NCBI GenBank assembly: GCA_049509675.1
Contig: JBEKZQ010000269.1
Span: 1 to 8,733, forward strand
Length of the DNA: 8,733 nt
Source of the DNA: JBEKZQ01 sp049509675
GTDB taxonomy: Bacteria; Planctomycetota; Planctomycetia; Pirellulales; Thermoguttaceae
Direction: 5' to 3'
Positions 1 through 5,544 of this stretch are shown piece by piece (position 1 is the stretch's first letter; each line of letters starts with the position of its first letter). Made by a program: the position numbers and the translations under genes. The notes under the pieces are model-generated. The model was not told the origin of the DNA and made no database searches. It saw only the letters and a list, made by a program, of their open reading frames with translations.

Positions 1-9
1 TCCTCCTTT
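1..9 (-). promoter_or_regulatory. Possible Shine-Dalgarno of a divergent gene beyond the left edge
   Basis: Read on the minus strand, the first nine bases are AAAGGAGGA, a near-perfect match to the anti-Shine-Dalgarno of 16S rRNA. If real, a leftward gene would start within about ten bases outside the window, and the region to about 200 would be a divergent promoter region shared with yajC. The site is seen directly. The gene is inferred and cannot be checked here, and the upstream strand is pyrimidine-rich, so purine runs on the minus strand could also arise by chance. Confidence 0.3.
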
Positions 10-88
10 ATCTGAATTCCCATTACCTGGCCCCTTACCAAGCAAATCATCCCCCCTTCTGTTTACCACGTCTCCGGCGAATGACAAA

Positions 89-101
89 GTGCAACTTGCA
101 C
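89..101. promoter_or_regulatory. Hyphenated dyad GTGCAA-C-TTGCAC, possible operator
   Basis: A perfect 6-bp dyad (GTGCAA / TTGCAC) around a single central C lies about 30 bp upstream of the -35 box of the yajC promoter candidate. Its size and symmetry fit a binding site for a dimeric regulator, and its position would suit an activator of yajC-secDF or a regulator of a leftward gene. As a hairpin it would be too short to act as a terminator. The symmetry is seen; the function is inferred. Confidence 0.25.
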
Positions 102-130
102 CCATTCTCCGTTCTCCTCGCCCGCTCCTC

Positions 131-159
131 TTGTCGCTTGCCGCGTAAGAGTTTAAGAT
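131..159 (+). promoter_or_regulatory. Sigma70-type promoter candidate for yajC-secDF
   Basis: TTGTCG at 131-136 and TAAGAT at 154-159 are separated by exactly 17 bases. Both boxes resemble the housekeeping consensus (TTGACA / TATAAT, four and five matches). Transcription would start near 166, leaving a leader of about 38 nt before the yajC ATG at 204. No riboswitch-like structure is evident in that leader. The assignment is by eye only. Confidence 0.45.
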
Positions 160-203
160 ACAGGGCTACGTTTCACGACATCATATAGAATTTGGGGGGG
201 CCA

Positions 204-584
204 ATGGTGGACAGTGCATTTTTGCCATGCCTGCTTCTCGCCGCCAAGGATGGGGCAAACACCCCGCCGGCTGGCGGATCGTTCGATATGCTGCAAATGG
301 TGCTGCCCTTCCTCGCGATCGGTCTGTTGTTCTACTTCATGCTCATCCGCCCGCAACGCCGGGAACAGGCCCGCCGCGAGGCGATGCTTGCCGGCGTCAA
401 GAAGAACGATCGCGTGTTGACTGCCGGCGGCATCTACGGGGTGGTCGCCAACGTCCACCGCGAGGCCGACGAAGTGACCCTCAAGGTCGATGAAGCCACC
501 AATACCAAGCTGCGGGTGACGCTGGGCTCGATCGCGCAGATTCTGGGCGATCAGGCCGCCGATGACGGATCGGCGGCGAAATAG
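204..584 (+). CDS. yajC: Preprotein translocase subunit YajC
   Basis: YajC is a small single-span inner-membrane protein that associates with SecDF and the SecYEG translocon and assists protein export. The product is 126 residues, close to the usual 90-120. An N-terminal segment of about 29 residues precedes one membrane helix (about 30-48). The helix ends in the family hallmark FYFMLIRPQRRE (43-54), followed by a basic stretch and the conserved cytoplasmic domain with VKKNDRVLTAGGIYGVV. I chose ATG 204 because a run of seven G (194-200) just upstream can pair with the anti-Shine-Dalgarno. A TTG at 192 in the same frame would add MGGP but lies within that run. ATG 288 would leave only the helix onward and lacks a clear ribosome site. 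secDF follows after 92 bases on the same strand, the classical yajC-secD-secF order. Confidence 0.93.
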   Translation: MVDSAFLPCLLLAAKDGANTPPAGGSFDMLQMVLPFLAIGLLFYFMLIRPQRREQARREAMLAGVKKNDRVLTAGGIYGVVANVHREADEVTLKVDEATNTKLRVTLGSIAQILGDQAADDGSAAK

Positions 585-642
585 CAGGCTGCCCTCCGGC
601 CGGCGGCCCCCGCAGCGAACTTCTGCCCTTATCACAAAAAAA

Positions 643-648
643 TATAAT
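643..648 (+). promoter_or_regulatory. Consensus -10 box (TATAAT) between yajC and secDF
   Basis: The 92-bp gap between yajC and secDF contains an AT-rich patch (about 631-650) with a perfect TATAAT. The sequence 16-18 bases upstream (around 619-626) matches TTGACA poorly, so if this is a promoter it is -10 driven. Transcripts would begin near 655, just ahead of the secDF ribosome site GAGGAA at 662-667. It could give secDF some expression independent of yajC. It may also be a chance AT-rich match. Confidence 0.3.
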
Positions 649-676
649 TCGGATCACCTTCGAGGAACTCTGGCCC

Positions 677-3600
677 ATGTCTGGCTACATTACGCTCTTG
701 GTCATGCTGGCGATCGTCATCGTGCCGATGCTGCTGGGTGGATTTCTGGCCCGGCTGTTGCGCATGCCCGATTACGGCTGGAAGATTTGGCTGATTCTTT
801 TTGCCGCGTCGGCCGGCGTGGCCGAGTTGATCTACGGCTGGCCGCCCAAGCTGGGCCCGGACCTCAGCGGCGGCGTGATCCTCATCTACCAGGTCGATCC
901 GACCCAGATGCAGCCGGGCCAGACCCTCGACGGCCAAAAGATGGCCAAAATGGTCGATGCCGTGCAAAAACGCGTCAACCCCGGCGGACAGTTGGAAGTC
1001 AAGATCCAGACCTACGGCAACGATTCGATAGAAGTCACGCTCCCCAGGGTCGATAAGGAGGAAACCGATCGGATCAAGGAGAAGATTAGCAGCGTGGGCA
1101 CGTTGGAGTTCCGCATCCTGGCCAACAATCGCGACCACCGTTCCCTGATCGAGCGGGCCCAAAGCGAGAGCAGCGACAAGCTCTTCGACAGCGAAGGCAA
1201 TCTGTTGGCATGGTGGGTGCCGGTGAGCAAGGGCGAGGAGCGCAGTTTTGCCGGCGACCGCGAGATTGCCGTTCGCACGCCCAAGGACGACGAAAAACAC
1301 ACCCTGGAAGTGCTGGTGGTCAAGGACGACTACGACGTGAAGGGCAACTACCTGCGACAGGCGACCGCGAGCATCGACCCGAAAACGGGCGCGCCCGACG
1401 TGTTGTTCACCTTCAATACCGAGGGCGGGCGGCTGTTCGGCGAGCTCACCGGCAACAATCTGCCCGACAAGGCTTCCGACTTCTCGCGGAAACTGGGCAT
1501 CATTCTCGACGGCGAAATGCGCTCGGCCCCCACGATCCAGAGCACTATTTTTGACAGCGGCCAGATCACCGGCAGCTTCACCCAGAAACAAGTGGACGAC
1601 CTGGTCGACGTGCTCAACGCCGGCAGCCTGCCCGCCGCCTTGACCAAGGAGCCGGTGAGCCAACTGTACACCGGCGCCACGCTGGGCAGCGACACGATCC
1701 ACAAGAGCGCCGTGGCCATGATCATTTCCGCGATCCTGGTGCCGCTGTTCATGGTCTGGTACTATCGCTTCGCCGGCCTGGTGGCCAACGTGGCGCTGGT
1801 GCTGAACATGGTGCTGCTGGTGGCCATCATGATCGCCGTGAACGCCGCCTTCACCCTGCCGGGCCTGGCCGGACTGGCGCTGACGGTGGGCATGGCCGTG
1901 GACAATAACGTGCTGATCTACGAGCGCCTGAGGGAAGAACTGCGCCACGGGGCCGCCCTGCGCATGGCCATTCGCAACGCCTTCCATCGCGCCGGCGTGG
2001 TGATCATCGACGCCAACGTCACGCACCTCATGGCAGCCACCGTGCTGTGGGTCGTGGGCTCCGACCAGGTCAAAGGTTTCGCCATCACCTTCTGGCTGGG
2101 CGCCGTGCTGAGCCTGTGGACCTCGCTGTTCGTGGCCCGCGTGATCTTCGAAGTTGCCGAACGCCGCGGCTGGATTCGCGAAAAGCTCAAGATGTTGCAC
2201 GTCATCGGCGACACGTACATCGACTTCATGAATTGGTTCCCCGCCTGCGCAACGTTCTCGGTGACGATCACGGTCCTCGGCCTGGCGGTGGCCTTCTACC
2301 GCGGCAAAGGGCTGTTCGACATCGACTTCACCGGCGGCGTGTCGGTGGAAGCCGTTTTTCGCGAGCCCTACGACGTGGGAAAAATCCGCACGCAACTGGA
2401 AGATCGTCTCAACGACCTGGCAGTGAGCGAGGCATGGGGAGACCCCAACGAAGAGGGACGCCGCTTCATCATCAACACGTCGACTCCCGACCTGCACGAG
2501 GTTGGGGTCGAAATCAAGGAGGCGTTCGGCGACAAGCTGCTTTCCAACGCCGTCAAGGTTAGCCGCGTGGCGCGGATCGAGTCGGCCGCGGAAAAGCCCG
2601 TCGAGCCCAAGGGCCCGCTGAAGCCGGCGGAAAAGAAGCCCGCAGATCTCAAATCCGGGAATTTGAAATCCAAGAATCTCAAGTCTGGAAATCTCAAATC
2701 CTCAGATCTCAAATCTGAAAATCTCAAGTCTGAAAGGCCGGTGGAAAAGAAGCCCGCCAAAGCGGCGGAGCCGAAGAGCAAAGAGCAGTCGCGCCGCGAT
2801 CTGCCGGCCGGAACGTTCTTGGCCCTGGCCGATCGCGTGCCGCTGGTCTTGGCCCAGGCGAGCGATGCGGCCAAGCCGGCCGCCAAGCCGCCCGCGGAAG
2901 CTAAGCCGAGCGCGGCCGCCAAGCCGCCAGCGGAAGCCAAGCCGGAAACAAGAAAGCCCGCCCTCGTTGGGCCTCCACGGCCTGCGGCCGCGGCGACCGG
3001 CGAAAAGGCGGCGCTCGTGGATCCGTTCGCGGGCGGAACCCAGGCCGGGCTGACCTTCGACTTCAAGGTCAATCACTCGATGATCAAGGACGAGGTCGAC
3101 AATGCCCTGGAGGCCAACGGCATCCAGCCCGAGGATACGCCCTATGAATTGGCCTTGCCCAATCAGCCCTATGTCGAGGGCGATTCGACTTCCTATGAGA
3201 CGTGGATCCTCAAATCCCGTTTGAGCCCTGAAAAGGCCCACAAGGTGCTCGCCAGCATCCAGGCGCAAGTCAAGAGCGAACCTTATTTCCCCGGGGCGAG
3301 CAAGATCGGCGGCGCGGTGGCCGAGAACACGCGCTACCAGGCGATGTGGGCCTTGCTGGGAAGCTGGACGCTGATCATTCTGTACTTGTGGATCCGCTTC
3401 CAAGGGGTGGCCTTCGGACTGGCGGCCGTGATCGCCCTGATCCACGACGTGTTGGTGATGCTGGGGGCCATCGCCTTCAGCCTCTACATCGCGCCGGCTT
3501 TCGGCTGGCTCTTGATCGATCCGTTCAAGATCAATCTGCCCATCGTGGCCGCGTTCCTGACGATCATCGGTTACTCGGTGAACGACACGATCGTGGTGTT

Positions 3601-3901
3601 CGACCGGATCCGCGAAGTGCGCGGAAAGGCCCCGCGGATCACGCGGCAGATGATCAACGACAGCACCAATCAAACCCTCAGCCGCACGTTGCTGACCTCC
3701 TTCACCGTGTTCCTGGTGGTGGTCATTCTGTACTTCTTCGGCGGCCAGGCGATCCACGGTTTTGCCTTCGCCTTGATCATCGGGGTGGCCACGGGAACGT
3801 ACAGCTCGATCTACGTGGCGGCCCCCATCCTGTTGTGGATGGTGCATCCCAAAGAGATGAAGCGAAACGACCAGCGGGAGGTGCTGGCGGGACGGGAGTA
3901 G
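677..3901 (+). CDS. secDF: SecD-SecF fusion, protein translocase subunit SecDF
   Basis: SecDF uses the proton-motive force to pull exported proteins through SecYEG on the periplasmic side. Here SecD and SecF are one 1074-residue polypeptide, well above the roughly 740-860 of many fused SecDFs. The excess comes mainly from one linker. SecD part: two hydrophobic segments (about 4-25 and 36-54), the LGPDLSGGVIL motif (59-69), the P1 periplasmic domain to about 345, then a helix bundle with VGMAVDNNVLIYERLREEL (404-422). D409 there corresponds to the conserved proton-path aspartate. SecF part: first helix about 521-543, IDFTGGV (549-555), a periplasmic domain split by a low-complexity Lys/Pro/Ala linker (about 636-790), then helices with IGYSVNDTIVVFDRIRE (964-980; D970) and NQTLSRTLLTSFT (R1003). 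Key charged residues are therefore intact. ATG 677 has GAGGAA nine bases upstream. The gene converges on the phosphohexomutase gene. Confidence 0.95.
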   Translation: MSGYITLLVMLAIVIVPMLLGGFLARLLRMPDYGWKIWLILFAASAGVAELIYGWPPKLGPDLSGGVILIYQVDPTQMQPGQTLDGQKMAKMVDAVQKRVNPGGQLEVKIQTYGNDSIEVTLPRVDKEETDRIKEKISSVGTLEFRILANNRDHRSLIERAQSESSDKLFDSEGNLLAWWVPVSKGEERSFAGDREIAVRTPKDDEKHTLEVLVVKDDYDVKGNYLRQATASIDPKTGAPDVLFTFNTEGGRLFGELTGNNLPDKASDFSRKLGIILDGEMRSAPTIQSTIFDSGQITGSFTQKQVDDLVDVLNAGSLPAALTKEPVSQLYTGATLGSDTIHKSAVAMIISAILVPLFMVWYYRFAGLVANVALVLNMVLLVAIMIAVNAAFTLPGLAGLALTVGMAVDNNVLIYERLREELRHGAALRMAIRNAFHRAGVVIIDANVTHLMAATVLWVVGSDQVKGFAITFWLGAVLSLWTSLFVARVIFEVAERRGWIREKLKMLHVIGDTYIDFMNWFPACATFSVTITVLGLAVAFYRGKGLFDIDFTGGVSVEAVFREPYDVGKIRTQLEDRLNDLAVSEAWGDPNEEGRRFIINTSTPDLHEVGVEIKEAFGDKLLSNAVKVSRVARIESAAEKPVEPKGPLKPAEKKPADLKSGNLKSKNLKSGNLKSSDLKSENLKSERPVEKKPAKAAEPKSKEQSRRDLPAGTFLALADRVPLVLAQASDAAKPAAKPPAEAKPSAAAKPPAEAKPETRKPALVGPPRPAAAATGEKAALVDPFAGGTQAGLTFDFKVNHSMIKDEVDNALEANGIQPEDTPYELALPNQPYVEGDSTSYETWILKSRLSPEKAHKVLASIQAQVKSEPYFPGASKIGGAVAENTRYQAMWALLGSWTLIILYLWIRFQGVAFGLAAVIALIHDVLVMLGAIAFSLYIAPAFGWLLIDPFKINLPIVAAFLTIIGYSVNDTIVVFDRIREVRGKAPRITRQMINDSTNQTLSRTLLTSFTVFLVVVILYFFGGQAIHGFAFALIIGVATGTYSSIYVAAPILLWMVHPKEMKRNDQREVLAGRE
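2645..2734 (+). repeat. In-frame tandem repeat, six 15-bp units, inside secDF
   Basis: Six consecutive 15-base units, such as GATCTCAAATCTGAA and AATCTCAAGTCTGAA, encode (D/N)LKS(G/K/S/E) six times (residues 657-686). By my count the block is about 37% G+C, in strong contrast with the GC-rich coding sequence on either side. It therefore looks like an inserted or expanded element rather than ordinary linker drift. Period 15 keeps the frame. The units differ mostly at wobble and fifth-codon positions, so the array is not freshly expanded. It lies in the SecF periplasmic domain linker. Confidence 0.85.
2879..2944 (+). repeat. 30-bp direct duplication in the secDF linker
   Basis: Two 30-base copies (2879-2908 and 2915-2944) match at 28 positions, spaced 36 bases start to start, and encode AAKPPAEAKP twice. 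They sit in the Ala/Pro/Lys-rich second half of the same periplasmic linker that carries the 15-bp array. The two differences are both at third codon positions, so the peptide is identical. A local duplication in low-complexity sequence is the simplest reading. Confidence 0.7.
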
Positions 3902-3906
3902 CTTTT

Positions 3907-3983
3907 AGTTTTCAGTGGTTCAGTTTTCAGTGTTCAGTACGGACATTAGAACGTGCAACACTTAAAACTGAACACTGAAAACT
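3907..3983. repeat. Inverted/tandem 17-bp repeat between convergent genes; possible bidirectional terminator
   Basis: AGTTTTCAGTGTTCAGT (3922-3938) is repeated as a perfect 17-bp inverted copy (3967-3983) with a 28-base loop. A second direct copy with one extra G (3907-3924) overlaps the first, so the inverted arm could pair with either. The element fills most of the 92 bp between the 3' ends of secDF and the phosphohexomutase gene, where a terminator serving both strands would be expected. There is no clear U-tract after the stem, so intrinsic termination is uncertain. Similar CAGTTTTCAGT-type repeats are, from memory, dispersed in planctomycete intergenic regions. Confidence 0.75.
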
Positions 3984-3993
3984 TCACGCTGTT

Positions 3994-5385
3994 TCACCTT
4001 TCCACGGCGCCCAGCGTCACCTGGTACTGCCGCCATACCTGATCGCCCACCTGCGGCAGCGAGTTGCAGAAGCGGCCTACCAATTCGTGCAACTCGCCCC
4101 AATCCGTGGCCTCGAAGCGGAAACAGAGCGCGCTCTCGGTCACCGAACTGCGCACCAGCGCCCAGCCCACCGGCAGTTCGATCCGCACCCCGTCGACGCT
4201 GGTTTGCGGAAACTGGGCCCAGGCATCGCGGACCTGGGCCAAGACCTGGTCCTGTAGGGCGGGCTCCATGGGCACGCGCAGATCGGGAGTCATGAAGACC
4301 TGGGGGCAGGCGCGGCGCACATCGGCCAGCGATTGCCCTGTCTGCGCCAAGCAGGCGATGACCCGGCAGGCGGCGAACATTCCATCATCGCCGCCGTCCA
4401 GATCGCCGAAGAAGTAATGGCCGCTGATCTCGGCGCCGAACACTGCCCCGCTGTCGCGCATGCGGCCGCGCAGGAAGGCGCGACCGCTGCGCTCGCACAG
4501 CGGCTCGGCGCCCAGTTGGCGGGCGGCCTCGGGCACGCGATCGGAAAACTTCAGGTCGTACACGAAGTGCTTGCCGGGGAACTCCGCAGAAAAACTCTGG
4601 AGCAGCACCCAGGTCGCCTCTTCCGCGGTCAAGGGGATGCCCTCGTTATCGACCAACGCCAGTCGGTCGCCGTCGCCGTCAAAGGCCACCCCCAGGTGCG
4701 CCCGCTCGCGATAGACGGCCTCGCACAGCTCGCCCAGGTTGTCGGGCTCGGCACAGTCGGGACGCTGGCCGTCGAACTCGGCGCGGCGCGTGTCGTGGGT
4801 CACGGAAATCAAGCATTCGGGAAAGACCGCGTGCAGATAGCGGCGTGCCCGATCCACCCAGCAGCCATGCATCGGCTCGACCACGATGTGCTGCTGGGCG
4901 CGGAGTGCATCGATCCAGCGATCCTGCAGCAAGGACACATAGTCGAACGAGATATCCAAGTCCCGGGCCGTGCTGCGAGCCCGGTCGCCGCAGCTCTCCC
5001 CGGGACCGATTTCCCCAACCTGCTCCGCCAGTTCCTCGGGACGGGGCGGCAGACCGTCGACCATCCATTGCAGGCCGTTGACCGAGGCCGGACTATGCGA
5101 GGCCGTGACCACGGCATAGCCGCGGGCGCGAAGCCGCCGCTGGGCATGGTAAATCATGGGCGTCGGCAACTGCCCGAGATCGATGCAATCCACGCCGGCC
5201 GCGCACAAGCCGTCCATCAGGGCAGCCAGGAAGCCGGGGGTAGACTCGCGGGTATCACCGCCCACGACAAACTTGTCGCCCGGGCCAATCTGTCGTCCCA
5301 AGGCATACCCCCACTGCCGATACAGCTTGGGGGTCAATTCACAGGCGGCGTCGCCGCGGATGTCGCAAGGTTTGTAGATGCTCAC
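3994..5385 (-). CDS. Phosphomannomutase/phosphoglucomutase (alpha-D-phosphohexomutase)
   Basis: This cytoplasmic enzyme family interconverts hexose 6- and 1-phosphates (mannose and/or glucose) through a phosphoserine intermediate, supplying nucleotide sugars for polysaccharide and glycoprotein synthesis. The 463 residues match the usual length of about 460. Visible landmarks are YKPCDIRGD near the N-terminus (usual FKAYDIRG), VVTASHSP with catalytic S96, the metal loop DGDGDR (236-241), GAEISGHYFFGD (317-328) in the sugar-binding region, and a C-terminal phosphate loop VRSSVTES (411-418). The frame stays open upstream to 5751, but that part runs antisense to the rlmI-like gene. I chose GTG 5385 because the protein then begins MSIYKPCDIRG as expected and AAGGTGA lies eight bases upstream. 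GTG 5397 is the alternative. The gene is divergent from rlmI and convergent with secDF. Whether mannose or glucose is preferred cannot be told, and several loop residues differ from consensus. Confidence 0.9.
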   Translation of the reverse strand: MSIYKPCDIRGDAACELTPKLYRQWGYALGRQIGPGDKFVVGGDTRESTPGFLAALMDGLCAAGVDCIDLGQLPTPMIYHAQRRLRARGYAVVTASHSPASVNGLQWMVDGLPPRPEELAEQVGEIGPGESCGDRARSTARDLDISFDYVSLLQDRWIDALRAQQHIVVEPMHGCWVDRARRYLHAVFPECLISVTHDTRRAEFDGQRPDCAEPDNLGELCEAVYRERAHLGVAFDGDGDRLALVDNEGIPLTAEEATWVLLQSFSAEFPGKHFVYDLKFSDRVPEAARQLGAEPLCERSGRAFLRGRMRDSGAVFGAEISGHYFFGDLDGGDDGMFAACRVIACLAQTGQSLADVRRACPQVFMTPDLRVPMEPALQDQVLAQVRDAWAQFPQTSVDGVRIELPVGWALVRSSVTESALCFRFEATDWGELHELVGRFCNSLPQVGDQVWRQYQVTLGAVER

Positions 5386-5393
5386 CGCTCGTT

Positions 5394-5400
5394 TCACCTT
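5394..5400 (-). promoter_or_regulatory. Ribosome binding site that fixes the phosphohexomutase start
   Basis: On the minus strand AAGGTGA is followed by eight bases and then GTG at 5385. It is the best Shine-Dalgarno match near this 5' end and supports GTG 5385 over GTG 5397, whose first bases overlap the site itself. The resulting N-terminus agrees with the family. Confidence 0.55.
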
Positions 5401-5500
5401 CGCTCGGACCTGAAGGGGCAGGATGATGCGCTTGCGCAGGCTGGATATTGAATTTTCGCACCTGCCCGCCCACAGGCAAGCCCCGAGGCATGCGGCAAGT

Positions 5501-5530
5501 ATTGTGTAGCGAGTTGCTTTCTGGTACAAC
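5501..5530. promoter_or_regulatory. Overlapping divergent promoter candidates for rlmI and the phosphohexomutase gene
   Basis: On the plus strand TTGTGT (5502-5507), 17 bases, then TACAAC (5525-5530) preceded by TGG could drive rlmI, with a start near 5537 and a leader under 10 nt. On the minus strand the same segment reads TTGTAC (5529-5524), 17 bases, CACAAT (5506-5501), and could drive the phosphohexomutase gene with a leader of about 110 nt. The boxes are each imperfect (three to four matches). A face-to-face bidirectional promoter is an inference from this symmetry. Confidence 0.3.
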
Positions 5531-5544
5531 CGTCGTCCGAAAAC

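Noticed and set aside
632..2497. Long open frame on the minus strand opposite secDF (621 codons)
   Set aside because: It is antisense to well-conserved SecD/SecF motifs and its translation is His/Gln/Asp-rich without recognisable domains. GC-rich third positions of the real gene keep this frame open by chance.
2645..2734. CRISPR array or minisatellite outside genes
   Set aside because: Units are contiguous with no spacers, only 15 bp long, and in frame inside secDF.
2702..3847. Minus-strand open frame of 381 codons opposite the SecF half
   Set aside because: Antisense shadow with Arg/Gly/His-rich, domain-free translation; the plus strand encodes clear SecF helices throughout.
4333..5451. 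Plus-strand open frame of 372 codons opposite the phosphohexomutase
   Set aside because: The minus strand carries all phosphohexomutase motifs in order, and the plus translation shows no family features.
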